A stretch of 64,000 nt of DNA from Paragonimus westermani (GCA_008508345.1 QNGE01003607.1:16042-80041), one strand, 5' to 3'. Counted from the first letter of the stretch, positions 1 through 14,768 are shown. Numbers and translations: made by a program. The notes: a model not told the origin generated them from the sequence alone.

Positions 1-50
1 AAAGGCACTTCGACTGGTCGGTATTCCCAATTCAGCTCCGTACCCATCGG

Positions 51-289
51 TTATAAACGTAGTCTGGTGTCAACCCCATTAGTGTGGAGTAAACGCATTC
101 TCTCTGCGGACATGCTTGAAGCTGTACTGGGTATCCTACGGGACACCATAATCGACAACAAACAGCTCTCTAGGCTAATCAGTCCAGTAAGCACAGGTAA
201 AACCGAACGTCCATAAATTGGTAGTAACACTGTCTTTGCTTTGAGGCTGAAGTGAGCGTACTCATGAGAACGGACTTCATCATCCACTA
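51..289 (-). CDS. Possible host exon, unassigned
   Basis: An open frame of about 78 codons on the minus strand follows a CTTAG acceptor-like sequence near 290 and ends at a stop near 51. The predicted peptide mixes acidic, basic and hydrophobic residues and is not low-complexity, but it matches no family I recognise. The pyrimidine tract before the acceptor is poor and the flanking DNA is cut by the window edge. It could be a terminal exon of a minus-strand gene or a chance ORF. Confidence 0.18.
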
Positions 290-3200
290 AGTGTCTTTGA
301 TCTTGTTCAATTTTTTTCTCTCCTACCTAGCCGTTTATATACCAACCTCTTCGGTAGACAACTGCCGATACTGCTGTCTTTCAAGTCACATGTTAACTAC
401 CAGTACCAATTATAAGTGTAGCCTCCCCGTTGGTGATACTAAGTGCCATTTGTGGACTTAGATTACTGTACACATGCTCGGTTGAAGCAATCGGTCAATT
501 ACGCGGTTGATCGATACAATGCTAATCATCACTTGCTGTTGACCGACCTAGAGCGGAAAAAATAAGTTCAAGGTCACCTACACGATGACCAGTTTGCCAA
601 TCCCGCGACTCGTTAGAGTGACATAGGAAAAAACACCTGTGGTGTGCATCCAAAAGACTGTTGCAGCTTTTGGGTCTATGCACCAGTGATCGGTTGACGG
701 ACTACAGTATACTGTGTTTTATGATTTGAATTTGAGTTGTTAAATATAACAGTCTACAGTAAGCAATGAAATCTGCCATGGCTGATTTCCTGAAACTTAG
801 CAATTCCGATCTCATTCTTCATTTTTATCACATGGAAGAATGTTTTCAATTAACAGAATATACATTCTTAGACAACAGCCGTCCAAAAAATTGAAAACAG
901 TTTTATGCTACAACATGCAGTGGTCACTTCACATCGACGAGACCTTTAGGGAAAACAATAGACTCGTTTTTAATACGATCCACCTGAACGTATTTTTCAT
1001 TCCTCATCATTTCTTTGCATGCTTTTTGTAGCTTGCTTACTCTGAAATGGTTTTAGTAATCACATGAAACGCCAGCTGAAATTCTAATAGAACATCAAAA
1101 ACTGATGTAGACATCTGTAAAGAAGCTGGCTGGATAAAATTAATTTAGAAGTGTTACGAATAGATCCCATCCCAAGGTACATAAATAGCCCTCCAAAGAC
1201 GCCACGAGGAATAGCGTGAATCTCTTCATCCGGCCTTACTTTAATTCTGACCTAATGCTGTTCCATGATCCACCCTCAGGTCCCTGTATACTCACTTTGG
1301 TGAATTCTTTCATAGTTAGACATTCCATTCACTCCTGCAGCCATGTTTCCAGGGTTTATTGAGCTACAAAACGCATTGCAATGTGCAACCTCTTGTTATT
1401 TGCTTATACACCATTAACTCAAAACTTTTATGGTTCTATTTTCATTCGGTCTTTATGAGTTACTTCAGTATTTATCATTAGTGCTAAACACGTGATGGTA
1501 TTGGTTATCGCAAATCCATTATCCGCCATTTCTTAACCTGGCAGTGCTTGTTTGCTCAACAGTTTGAAAAACTCTAAACTCAGTGACTGTGGAAATGACC
1601 CAAAATGTTGTTTACAATAAGATTCAATTTCAATGGGAATATTTAAGCAATTCAGCACAATGTTCAGTCTCATTCTCAAACTTGCTTGCCACACTGTGAA
1701 AGAAATACTGCCTTTAAATATCTGTTGCAAAAAGTAAGAACCACGATGTCCAGCAATAGTTCTGCTCATCGACGATTACGTTTTCCTAGTTCTGCTTAAA
1801 GCTTGTTTTCATGCATCACGTTACTATAACTGACAGGTCTGTGGTTTGATTTGATATTAGGACTTTTGTCTTCCCAGAAACCCACTCAGACACGGGTTAA
1901 GGGTTTCCAGTGTTAAAAACTTTACCAGAACAATGGTTGATGACCGCGATTGAACTAAAACGAGATGGTTATTGTTAATCGAGAAAGGACAAATATGACG
2001 CGTTATACGGGAAGGTGCGTGTTATGAACAGCCTAAGCAAACTTGACTGGAAGTTGAACGATGTTCCGTTAACCGGGATAAGTCAACAAATCCAGGAAGT
2101 TCTTAATCCATCTTTTTTTCAGTTTTATCTGTCTATCACAACACACACTGACCAAATTATGGCGATCATTCGGTATCGTAGATTAAAACGTGTGAACTAC
2201 CTTGATAACGAATGAGGTTCCCTGAGTGGACCGTTAAGTGATCACACTAGGAACAACTAACCACGAATCAGCCCTCGATTTCTCAGCAAACAATCGTGTA
2301 AAGATATATCTCGGATGATCTAAAAACCTTACGGATTTGGCCCTTAAAGTGGAGTAGATAAAGGTGAACCTCCGTGTCTTAAATCAGCAAACTTACTAGT
2401 TATTTGATTCCACTAACTCCACATTCCTGATAGGAGATTGATTTTCCGGGCAGATAACCGTCTAACGCACGGAACAGAAGAATGACAACAGTACGATTCA
2501 ACGTGGACATTATGACGGTTACCTGTTTGCCAGCATGCTACCTAAAATTAAGCGTTATTCGATAGCGATGCAGCACGTTGGCAAAACATGTGCACCAAAA
2601 CGGATCCATATGATTGCAATGAAACAACGGATGTTTAGCTGAGCACCGGGGTGAAGAGTGTGTCACACAGATAAGAAATAGCCATAAAGAAGCACGAGAG
2701 CAATAAAAAACTTTATGTATCAAATGCAGTCTGATAGATTCTAGATACCACCGACTTTTCACGTGACAATTTTTTTCTAACTGTTGCTTTCGGCCTTTTC
2801 ACTAAAAGATTTGACCAGAAGCATACGCTTGCGATAAATGTCAGTAAGCCACGTATTAGTGTTTCAGACTTCAAACTGTCAAACCAATTGCAAGGGTAAA
2901 TTTCCACTGAAGTTCGGAAAAAACTGTAATCCCAAAATGGAAGCCGAATAGACCACGAACGGATTATCAGTCAAATAGGCCAGATATGAGCCCAATCAAA
3001 ACCATCACTTGAAACTGGTTCCATGCAACTGGGCGGTTCTGTCGTGAATCTGGAGAGTAAAACAGTGCCAAACTGTCGTGTTAACGAAATAATTATGGAA
3101 CTGAACAAATAAGATAGTTGTCAGTACAAATATCTCTTACTTAAATGAACGAAGATAAAACTTCAGGAGCGTTAACGTTGTTAGATTCACTCTGAGACTC

Positions 3201-6200
3201 ATCTTGGTAGACAGCAAAAACGATTTGCTTAGTAGAACAAACTGTTCCAATTCACCCCATTTTACTTGGTGTTTTGAAACTCCGCTTGTTTATATTCACT
3301 GAGCGAGCACTATGACATCTTTTTTCACGTGAACGGGCAACACATTGGCATGTAGACAGACATTAAAACGTTTATAGGGACTAGTTCTCCTAATATGCTC
3401 CATGTGGAAATGCAGCTATCTTCAAAGAAGAAGAATTCATGAATTCCAGTGAGATTTGGAAAAACGATGTACATGGGCCAAAGAGTCCACAAATCATCAG
3501 CGGAATTCGTGTAACCGAACGATCAACCGCCGCATGTGTACTGCTTCCCGTGTTCCGTGGATAAATCTTGAAGTGGTTCAGATAGCCCTGTTGACCAGTG
3601 TAGTTTGCTTTACGTGTGACAGTACGCGTACTTGGTTCGTTATGACAATAAGATGAGATGTTAGATTACACTAACATGGTTTGTTAGAATCGATATCAGA
3701 GGGTTTGTTATCATTTTACAAAGAATCCATACGATGTGTCTGACGCACTAACGCAGGCCTTCCCAAAGAAAACCAATTCGTTGACAGACAAACCGAGATC
3801 ACCAATTGTGCAACAATTGCGTCATGCGAGTGCTAATGGATAATAAAGTGAAACAGTGATGCCCGTGGATGAGATGCATTCGAAATATCTCTGCTCAAAG
3901 TAGTGGTTTATCAGAGAAGAGGTCTACGGCTATTTTGCAGAACAGTAAAAGACATACGATTGCACGATACAGTGTGGCTGAGCATACCGATACCGCTCCT
4001 TCGTATCTTTACGAAGAAATGGTGAGTATGCGAGGCGTAATATTGGAAAAACTAACGGATTCAGTTCACAAATACGTTTGACCTAGCGACGTGCCGTAGT
4101 TCCTTCCATTCGCCTACTGGTGCTATAATGAAACCAATATTTAGAACTGTTCCTGAGGTGACCTCAAACCGTCTGCTTCCAATAACCGTTTGAATAAGAG
4201 CGTACTATGTGGATGGGTTTTAGCCTTACTCTCATTCGTCCCTTGAAGATGCACTAATCGATGTATGTCAGATGAATATCAAGATACCTGATATTGAACG
4301 TTAGTGAACAAATATTTGTAAACATAACATCACTTGCCTGAAAGTTCGAACCAAAAAACTGTTTACAAGCCGAGAAAAGCTGCAGTTGGTGAGATCCCAC
4401 TCCAGAACTTGGGTCCACTTTATTCCCGTTGCTTTCTGTCGCAGCGGAGATGGTTTTCTGCAGCTGATACTGTCCGAATAACACAAGCGGTAGAATTCTG
4501 GGGCCCCAGTGCTCACTAATAAGGCAAAAAGAGAACTGGAATCGCTAGAAAACTCATCCGTTCAAGGAAAGGTTAGAATATATGTTTGTGGCTTAACTAG
4601 CTTTTCACACTCTACTGAAATTTCTAACCGGATGCGACTACCATTATTTTAACAAGTAAATTTGCTTGAACTGTCAGTCTACTCATAATTAACAAAGCTT
4701 CCAGTATAATAAATCACCAGACGTAATGCAGACAATCTGGCGTTGAAAGCTGGCTACTTACTGAGCATAGCTAAGCTAGAACGCCATATATCTATCAGTA
4801 ATATGTTTTCAAGGAGGCGGAGAGCAAGTAGTGAGCGTTGTCGGTGTTCATCCAGGCAAGCATTCAACATATTCATTTCTGGAGGCTTCCTTCTCGCAAA
4901 CTTTGAGTCTATATACAATTTCATTTTTAAGTGTACGTGTTGAATGCCTCTTCAACAGTGCGGTTTTCACTACCAGTAACACCCTCTACGTTATTTAACC
5001 TAAGCTTACATGCATACCAATAAATTGGCATTTGCATCGTCCGTTTACGTAGCTGATAGTACAGAAGCCAGTCAACAGTGTAGGTCGAGTTTCAGTTATT
5101 AATATTCACCAGATTTTTGCTTCGCCTAACTCACTAAACCATGAGTAGGTTATTCTGAAAATCTATCCGTTAGTTCCGTAAAATCCAAGTTCTAAAATAT
5201 AATCAGAATCAACCCCGAAATTTTTCGTTTTTGAAGTATTCCGAATTTAACACTACATTGTGAAGTGAATGAATTGGATCCAGTGGAGTGGGATTTCTGA
5301 AACAAGTAGCTGTGATCAGGACAGGATAAGTTTGAAGTCCAGTTTTATCACTGAGTGAGAGGAGTAAGTCGAGGATATCAAAAGTAAGGTATTTTGGATA
5401 CGTTTGGGGAGACAGCATTGCAAATGTACAAGTGTACTTCTTCGAAACGTCCTCATGGAACTTCAGTAGATCAGGGAGGTAAATTTCTTTTCTACGAGTA
5501 CTGTAGTAACTAGTAATCTCTGTGCAGGCAGTTCATACCCGCACTTCATGCATATTGTACATAAACATACTTATAGTCACCGCCATGGCTTCGCCTAGGC
5601 GAATAACACCGGACCTCCTCGAATGTATGAATAGAAATTGGTTACAGAACGGTTCTTGCTAAAGGATACGCAGAATTTGCCACCAATATTTCCAGAGATT
5701 CTGTTGCTTTCAAAGTGAAAAAGTGTATAAACGAAGTTTCTGTCTGCAGTTTGCGGCAATCTAGTCTCTTTGCTTTGTTTTGCATTTGAGTGAGGCGTCT
5801 CGGCTTATGGACGAGCATTTTAATTGTTCACTTAGTGCGTCACCAAAGCTAATATTGAGGCTCTGTCGAGCTGGAACCAAATAATATATTTCTGTACTTG
5901 AGGTTTTAAAATGTACAGATTCTTACAGTATCTTGTCCAACTTGACTTCTGATTTATTTCTGGTGTCGTCATTTTTATCCTATATGCAAGACATGAAAGT
6001 GTCTTGAAATGTGGCTTCTGATTCCATGGTAGCACGGGTAGTTTTGTTTTCCTACAGCCCAATGATACAACTGGTACGCATACAATATCAGTTACCTATC
6101 ACTTGTTGAATTTCACGACTTTATTCTGTTTAGCTACGTAACCATTTTCAAGTTTCTACAAATGTGTCGGCCAATAATGAACTTACTGGTGACCATAACG

Positions 6201-9200
6201 CCATTTCATGTCTTTGTGGGTAAAGTCTAGCGAATAACTAAGACTGACCATTGTTGATGCAAGACTTCCATAGCTGTCTACGCTACTCGACCAATGCATT
6301 AACGTACTTGAAAAGCATACGTGGGCTTGGTTGCATCCATGATTGGAATATTCACAAGGCAAAGAGTGTTAACATTTTCATGGTTACACCATCTGTTCAC
6401 CTCAAATGCCAATTTCATTGCAGTTTGTTCGGTATGTTTGATTTTTTGTGCTCCATGCAATGTTTGAAGCTTAGATCGTTAGAAAGCGAAAAAGAAACTG
6501 AAAAAAATGGACTAGTTGTATCTGTTTTACCAGCTGTAAAGCAGGACATGTCGCAGAAGGCTCAAATTTCGCTTCGTTGTTATCAGTCACTGGGATAAAA
6601 CTCGTATAAATTACATGTGACTGCAACAAGATAACGGGCAAGCCGAAATAGTTACGATCTTTCTGCACACTAATAAAGCAGCTACTTCTGCGGAAAAATG
6701 ATTGTGTCAACTACTTTTGGACACAAAATTGACTGATTTCGTTTGAGGATATCCACAAAAAGAAAAGAACATAGAAACTGGAAACTTCCGTTGTGGAATG
6801 GAGACCACTCTTCGGCGAATACAATACAAACGCGACCACTCACCCAGCAATCTGAGTTTACAGGCTGTCACTGGAGCTGTCTCTCATTTATTCAACTACC
6901 TAAGAAACCTGCTACACGCTGGTGGTTTGGTCTCTATCGCACTGACGCAAGTATTACCAATCTCTTTGTTCCCCACATGTATGCCAGTTTAATTGCAGAT
7001 ACTTGAAGTCAACGTGAGCAGAACCACCAAATTATGGCGGATCATACTGATAATGGGTTGGTAGTTGGGGACTTAGATGATTTCGAGTCGGACGTTCGTC
7101 AAAGGTTGTTGACCGCCAAATTAAGAATATCCTCTTAATTGTAAGAGGAACTGTAAGAATCCAAATTCATTAACCTCCATAAAAATGCAAGCAAGCAGTC
7201 ATCTAGTCTACCAGGCCAAGTCGTTCAAACTATCGTTACACAACAGAAGTTCGAACGTGCTCCCAGGTATTGAGACAACCTTGATCGGACATCATTGGTC
7301 GATCCTAAGTTGACGTAATCGGTCGCCTAGCTATGGAGATGACTGAATTGGTTTCCGACAGAACACATATATTTAGCTGATCCGCTGACTTTTGACTACT
7401 TTTATGTTCAACTTGTATAAAAATTTATGGTCTTACTGTAGCGACTGGTGCGGGTAAACCGAACTCGAAACAGGCGTCTTCTGTTTGCTTCTCGGGTAAA
7501 AGACTAACCCTATAAATTTTTATCCATCTTTCGCTACGTATAGCACAAAATTGCGATGAGTTTTCACTAGGACTGCTCACACAGAATGTAACCCTTAGAT
7601 TTCTTCTTGTTTGTTCACAGTTGCATGTTAACCGAAATCTTTCTGCTCCGCATGAAGTCTCCTCAGTTTCTTCTCAGCCTACTTATTTTGACGAGATACC
7701 AACTGGTGACCATTTTGATGTTAGTTTCAACATCAGATTACTTCACAATCAAGACGGAGAAATAGTGTTACTGCAGTTTTTGTCAGTAGTTTAAGAAATT
7801 AGTGTAGCGAGTAATCTAGCTTTCAATAATTTACCAACGGGCTTAATGTACCACATTTAATGATGGGGTAATCAGCTAATGGATAGGTTACTAATGGATA
7901 GGTTATTTGAAAAGTTTCATAAATCAAACAAACTAAACATCCGGATTGCCCGAACATGATAGGTGGGTTAATTTTAGTGCAAGACTGGTAAAACCGGAAG
8001 CTACCATACAAATGTCGGCAGGTTCATGGACAGCTGTGAATACTCAAAACAACACGGATGTATTCTACGGGGAATTACTCTACGGTAACTGAAACCCTAT
8101 CGCAGCGTTATACACTTAGTGCACAAGATATCATGCACACCTTGGTGAATTTATCAGGACTTCGTCATCCAATGACTTCCTCAATCGGCTAACGCCTGAA
8201 GACTTCTCTGAGTTTTGAACTCATATCAGGCTGATTACAACGATTTGAAGGGATGAACAACTGGATACATTACTCGAACACACCAAATCAATCAACCGGA
8301 TCTTGCTCGGAATTTCCAATCAATCCAGAACGGAGCGTCCACAATTTTTTTAGAAGCTGAGGATATTATTGTTCGAGGTAATACGGCTAGCCCCTAAGCT
8401 TTGCTGTTCACAACGTAGAATTTGACTGATAAATTTATGGGCATCTGAATCTTCACACACACAGTTGTCTAATCTGGATCCTATTCTAAAGAGATGAAGC
8501 AGCTAAATTGTGTGCTAGTTAAATCGTGTTATAAGCATCTGTACTGTGGTCCACCTTCGAAACAACTTCTAACACACAATCACTAACCAATGTTAGAACA
8601 TCTCTAAATGCACACAACTTGGAAAAATGTACGAATATTTTATTCTCTGAGCTCAAACAAGATGTCTGGATCGTTTTGATTAACAAGGCGGGCTATACTA
8701 ACAAAATTAGTGATAAATAGGAAGCAAATATGAAAACGGATGAAAGAAGGTCTCAAGCTGAAATGACAACATTCCTACTATGTTTAGTACATTGTGAACT
8801 TATTTTCCCAGCTGCATTTCGTTTCATTGGTATGATGTATCTTCAGGCTTCACAGGTTACTCAAAAGACAAAGAGAAGCTACCGCGTAAACCAATTTTGA
8901 ACATACAGGATGTTACGCACAATCTACTGGCCGACAGACTGTGAAAGATATTAAACACTGTTAGATGTAAAGCGTCAGTGTAGAGCACGTCACTTATTTC
9001 GCATCAACTACTGTAAGAAGAAGCCTGATTAGACGTTTGACGGACAGAACCGTGAAAGCATGTGCGGACAGTACCAATGCTAAAGTGGCATACAGGCATA
9101 AAAATAACCAATCTACTGGCTACGCGCAGTGGCAGAATGAAAGGAACCGAAAACAGCTAACACATCTGCTTACAGCACAAGAGCGAAGCGCTGGATGAAA

Positions 9201-11551
9201 CTATCGAGTGTCACACCTGAAATGCAGTCTGTAAAGCATTTTGAGCCACCGAACTGTATATCCGCCTCACTTCCAATCCGTTTCAATGCCCATTCTTGGA
9301 ATTCAAAGTGCCGGTTTCTATAACCTCGTTCTATGTATCCACATTCAGTCCTTCCTTTGGAACCAGTTAGTTTGGCTATTTATCTTAACGAGTCTGTGAA
9401 AATCACACAGTTTGAATTTACACCGGAATAACAAAATCTATCAAGAGTGCCATACCACTAAACTCGATGGGTTTCCGTCGATTCAGTGTCAGGAAGGTGA
9501 AGGCATTTTGTACCGGGTGATGAGCAACAAAGCGTAAGGTTTTGTCTACGACAAGAGCTACTGGATTTCGTTTTCTTTCAATCAAGTTTTGGGTACCCGA
9601 AAACCTTTCGTACATGCTTTAAAGTTCCCCTGGCCTTGCATGATGATGTCTTGCCTGAAACGAGCTTGTTAGGTTCACTAAGTTTTAGTAGCTATTTTTG
9701 GAATTTCATCAGTAGTATAACTGATCATTGTCATCCATATGTGACACAAATTTGTCGATATCATAACGGAAAATCGTTGAACCTATGAAAGAGAAATCAC
9801 TCTTATAAACCAACTCTCCAGAAACTTTGCTCAAATTCTGAGAATAGTACAACTCACAAGCAGGTGATAAATGTTTTAGTCCAGGGGAGACAGAAAGAAG
9901 AATAATGGACTACTGTATGGAAGTTGAAGGTCCAACCGAAAATCGATAGCATACGTAATCAGATCATCAACACCCCGAACTTATTTTAACCAGCTGACGC
10001 ACCCGCATACCGCCACGCATCGGAGGCCCGTATGGACCAAATGTTCCCACTTTGAGGCGCGACACAGAATTTCCAGGGTTTTCTGGAAAAATCGATAGGT
10101 CCAGGCCCAATCGAGACCAAGTAGTTCCTCTGACCTATTGCTGGGCTGCAGCTGATGCCCGATAAACAGTTGACTACTTTTTTCATCCTGGAATGAGAGT
10201 TTCGAAAATATTAGGACGTGACTAAAGTTTAGAAAAGAGAATATTCATAGCCTGTAAGTTATTTACATTACTGATGCAGCCGTCAATCAGTTAACAAGAA
10301 AACGAATGACGCACGAAATTACTGTTAAAATGAAAACCAGGAGGCGTTGTGGAGTTTCGTCTGTTTGGGTTCACATTTCGAGTTCTGTATCGCATAAAGT
10401 CGCCAGAAAAACATTTTACTCCTAGATCTGATTGCTTGACTTCTAAACTCTCGCGGTTTTCAACTACGGAAGAGAGGTTTGACGTAAGTTAATCGAAGAT
10501 GCCACAAACCGACACTCTCTGAACTTCGAGGGTTTCAGTCACTTTCTCGGACTAAACATTTGTTGCATACGTTCAGCCTCAGCTCCCTAAAGTTGGTTAT
10601 GTCGCTCTCCTCACAGTAGACTAAACAGTGAATAAGTGACTTTTAACTTTCTTTCCCGTGGGATTTAAAATATCAACAGTCCGTAGGTCATTTTACAGAA
10701 CGCCAAGGAATGTCCCCAATAATGGACTGTCAATTAAACAGGGATTGTTTCACGAAACTCTTTGGGACGATAGTCATCGAGCTCATCTGTCAAAAAATGT
10801 GCAAACTGATTCCACCCGAATTAGGCTATGGTAGTGTTCCATAAAACTGTCTACACCAAATTTCCCTTGAGTGTGAGTCTTTGGTGGAATCCTTTAGCGT
10901 GAAGACTAGTCCCACGCTGAAACGCACCTGCAATACTGCAGTCTGCATTATTCAGTGGATTACAGTTTTATTAGTCACTGATCAACACTGGAATTTCATA
11001 TTTTTCGTCATCTGTTGTTCCTGTCAGCTGAAATAGCTACATTAATAGAGCAGCAATTAGGCATGAAAACCAGGATCAAGGTGCACATACAAAACCAGTT
11101 GAGGAATGCATTTGTTCGGCCATTTGTGAATACATTCGATGACCCAAAAACATTCCGTCATCCCCCACTAGGTATCTTTCGATCAGGAGCCAAAGGAGTG
11201 GTATGGTACCCCTATTTAATATCAGCATAAAAGTTCACAACTTACAAAGCTTGAGGCATTGTAAATTTTTACTGACCAGTCGTCGGAAGTCTGCCACATC
11301 TGTTAAAAAGTATACCATGGATCGAACTGTGAACACCATTCTGATTGTGGATTGTTTCGCAAGTCACCTGAAAAAAATAACGTCACTGCTTTCGCTTCAG
11401 TTTACAGTTGGTTAGTGTACGTGAACGGATTCCATAACTTAACAGGTGACGTTTGATCATCTCAATAAAATGGCCCGAATGGACCCTGCGCTTCAGAACG
11501 CATGGACGTGGAGATAGAAGTAACACCATTAGTCACAAGTTTGCCACTCAC
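290..11551. other. Unassigned 11.3 kb, no recognisable gene
   Basis: I find no reverse transcriptase, integrase, transposase or known host domain on either strand. ORFs are short (mostly 60-115 codons) and lack the mosaic of motifs seen in the repeats further right. A 15-bp unit (CTAATGGATAGGTTA) is directly doubled at about 7876-7905. The stretch is compatible with intron or intergenic DNA of a large animal genome. Some minus-strand ORFs, such as those near 9420-9615 and 9990-10185, read plausibly as protein, but their upstream acceptors lead into stops, so they are not called. Confidence 0.5.
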
Positions 11552-12063
11552 ATTTCGTTGGGTTTCTGGTTTGAAAACAGTCTCTTGCCAAATGGGTCCA
11601 CTTATTCTGGCGCTGTTTAACGCATCCAACAGATTTTCCGCGCACAAAAACCAACATCTTGACTGTGCTCGAGCAAGCTGACGTCTTGTGCATAACTTTG
11701 CCAACGCCTGCAACGTGGAACTTGTCAGACTGGAAATGACAGTATTTTCCGTATCTTGAATCGTCCTACGAATGACCACTTTTGACCTCCTTTTCTCATT
11801 TTTGGGTTGAATCGAACGGTGACCAATTGTGTGATCCTGTTCGTCATTGTGACAAAGCAGTTTGCTGATTTTGCCGATGCGTTCAAGGTGTCTTGCCAAA
11901 CGAGAACACGTATTCCAGCATTGTTTTGCACTCTGCGCAACGTCAGTCCAAGATTTGACCCTTCTAGCCAATGTGCTTGACCGAAGTAGGTGTTTAAACA
12001 CAGCCTCTACATCTTCGGCGGTTTCTTGTACGCTTGGAAACTCTGTGGCTAGAGTGGTCTGAT
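11552..12063 (-). CDS. Candidate internal exon, unknown protein
   Basis: This is the longest open frame outside recognised repeats, about 170 codons on the minus strand. It starts right after a good 3' splice site (TTGTTTCAG, AG at 12065-12064) and stays open to a GTGAGT donor at 11551-11546. If unspliced there, it runs on to a stop near 11460. The peptide is rich in Arg, Lys, Ser and Thr with several Cys. Its first half looks helical; the middle is basic. I recognise no domain. The exon would begin with two leftover bases and end on a codon boundary. A second frame (11725-11940, minus) is also open but has no splice context. Seen: the ORF and both borders. Inferred: that it is a real exon of a minus-strand gene. 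Confidence 0.4.
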
Positions 12064-13871
12064 CTGAAACAAGGCAATCATATCATCACCGTATCTAGAG
12101 ATTCTGAATGGTCTGTATGGTTAAACGGCCCAGATTGACAGAAGACATCTGCAAAACCTCAATCCAGATGCATGTACTGAGGGGTTATAAACAAGCAAAA
12201 GTCATGTGATAGACATTCCGTTTGTTTGGTTGAACTACCAGTTTGTTTTTGCATTACTTATTTATTCTCGAGCACTGATGCAACCGCTTTCCGGAGGGGT
12301 TGAATGTTAATAATAGGTTTGTGTGCTGAATTTGTAATCAGTATTCTTATGACATTCAAGTAATTTTTCCAGCATGATAACCACTAACATCTATCGTTAG
12401 TTGGTATTTTCTAAGGATACCATCGCACCAGTAACGTCGGTATGGAGCTGCGTCCAAAGCTCGTTTATTCCCGTCCGATAGTTCACAGCGTAATTGTGTC
12501 TCATAAAGTAACAGATCTGCAAACTGCTTGTCAGCAACAAAATGTTAATGGTCATAGGTGGCGCCGGTTTGTTCTCACGTGAACTACTTGAAAAATCTTG
12601 CGGGTTTAACCAATCCTTTGAAGTATTCGGTCTATTCCATATGATGCAATACGTTAACTGAGTGACCTACTCGGGATGGCTCTCTTGGTTGGTTGGGTAC
12701 TCGATCCCTGTCACTGACGTGAAAAACCTGCCAGGTTTTTATTTCTGTTCTAAGTGCACGTCTTGTTCAACCACAAGCCTTCTGGCGACCACAGTTCTCA
12801 TCTACATAGACTTCTTCTAGTATGCTTGATACGAACATTCAGCCAAGAACCACATTTTTTCAACATATGTAGCATATGTTGTGGGTCTACTCTTTAGTGA
12901 CAGCTTTATACACTAGTTCAGGACGTTCGCTCACACTTGAACATATCGCCTATTTCAACATGCTTCAGAATGGCGAGGTCCGAAACGCCGTCGTGAGTGC
13001 GCTGGTCCACCTCATTTGACTGTTCTGTACTGATGCTTTAAGTTTACGTTGGAATTGTATACGATCTGTTGTCGAAACAAAACCTGTTCTTTTATATAGG
13101 GAGCTAACTCATACCGGAATATAAGTAATCGGCCACCGAAAGTTGTTCTCAAAATATAGTCAGATTTCAATGATCAGCTCAGAAGTGCTTCAGTGAAATG
13201 GCCGATCCCCTTCAAAGCCGTATAATGGAAAGCTGCCGCAGAATGTGACACTCCTGTATGACCTTTCCTTTATAAAACTGATTGCTTGTCTTCCGAAAAT
13301 TAAATTTCCAGAAATCCTCATTCATCCACAAAAATGATTCGGTTCCAGGTCGAAAAAGGCAGCACACCTTATCACATCTATGAACCTATTCATGCCCCCA
13401 CATGCCTCTCCCTCAGAATGGCACACTTATGGGACTCTTTGTATAAATTTGTGTTACCTGACCGTCATTGTAACGTTCAAAAAGATGGCTGAATGTCACT
13501 ACTGCGCACGAAGCACGTGCACAATCACCGGCCTCTCTTTTGCCCATCATCAGTAGGTACAAGTCTTTTCTCTGGGTGATGGTTTCTGGTCATTCACGTT
13601 CACCTGAACGTTTGGAATCGTACTGTTTCCATAGAAGAAAGCGCAGTGCTATCAGGGATCGCCAAAGAATAGTTTATTCTAATGCGGTCTTTTCTATAGG
13701 TCACATGCTAAAATTTATTGAATATGGTCGCCCTCACAACCGGACAATCATGAAATTTTGTCGAAATGCAGACATGCTCAAACTGCGTTGAAGATGGAAT
13801 TCCGCAGACGTCGCAGAGTATGACAAATTACGGGATGAGTTATTTAATGCGTGCGAGATAGGCTGACTATA
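12064..13871. other. Unassigned stretch with one perfect hairpin
   Basis: No coding feature is supported. A perfect 9-bp inverted repeat with a 3-base loop (CAACATATG / CATATGTTG) lies at 12861-12881. The rest is unassigned, intron-like sequence. Confidence 0.4.
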
Positions 13872-14060
13872 CTAGTCTAACAAAACGCTGAGGGCAGTCT
13901 CGTCGACTGATTGATAACATTCTTTGTCCTGTCTGGTCAGTGATGTTTTGAAGAATTTCAACATCCTTTGTAGTTCGACATCTGTTCGGACCACAGTCTG
14001 ACCGTTATACCAGGGAAGGGTGATTTGACCAGCATGAAAATCAAGAATAATTGACCGCAA
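13872..14060 (-). CDS. Possible minus-strand exon, unassigned
   Basis: A 62-codon open frame on the minus strand follows an AG near 14061 and ends in TAG next to a GTATAG donor-like site near 13872. The peptide is compositionally normal and moderately charged. It lies upstream, in the minus direction, of the candidate exon at 11552-12063, so both could belong to one gene. However, the simplest donor here leaves two bases while the downstream exon needs one, so these two exons cannot join directly as drawn. No family is recognised. Confidence 0.22.
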   Translation of the reverse strand: MRSIILDFHAGQITLPWYNGQTVVRTDVELQRMLKFFKTSLTRQDKECYQSVDETALSVLLD

Positions 14061-14757
14061 CTCTTACATATCCAGAGATCTTCCGAAAGAAGCGCTGAGA
14101 GTTTTGTCCTTGTCAAAGCTAATCAGTAGCACTCATATTTGCACAACCGGGATCTGTGCTGACAATTGCGCCATTGATCTCACATTAGGCGTGAGTAAGT
14201 TAACATATGCAATCGTGAGGATTTGAACTATAAGTGAGTTGAACCACTAGGTTCCCCTTAACAACTTCATGAAAGCGGGGAGAGTATGTATGTTGGTGTT
14301 CAAGCACATCACTTGCAAATGTAAAAATGTGTGTTGTCTTATTCCGACATATTCATCAATAGGCGTAAGAATGGGACATTAAAGCGATGTCGGTTGTAAA
14401 GCAGGGGGAAAAGTAATATCTGCAGTTCTCTAGTGTGGCCGATAGCATACAAGTGTGGTTTGGTTGAGACGGTATTACATAGGGTCAGCCGTACTATCAC
14501 CGTTGAAAAGATGCAGGCAGAAGGAGAGATACTAAGAAAAGTGTCAGTGACGAATGGGTATCTTGAAAAATTCACAGAACTCCACAGCATGCTGAACAGG
14601 TGCAGTAAACCGGTTCAAATGGCTCGAAATAAAGATATACTTTTGTTTCTGACAAATAAGAAATGAACATCGTACAAGTGGCTCAGTCACAAATTACGAT
14701 CTTTCATATGCCGAACATATATTCGGCTGCCCAGTTATACCTGGTTCAACTCAACAA
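14061..14757. other. Unassigned stretch
   Basis: Nothing supportable is seen. The overlapping plus and minus ORFs at 14339-14666 have no recognisable motif and shadow each other. Confidence 0.4.
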
Positions 14758-14768
14758 CCCATGTAGCA

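Noticed and set aside
4334..4360. tRNA B-box-like sequence on the minus strand (GGTTCGAAC)
   Set aside because: The following bases do not fit a T arm and no acceptor or anticodon stem can be drawn around it.
9418..9615. 65-codon minus-strand ORF with a GTGTAA donor
   Set aside because: The good upstream acceptor (GTTTCAG near 9655) reaches an in-frame TAA before the ORF, so no consistent exon can be drawn.
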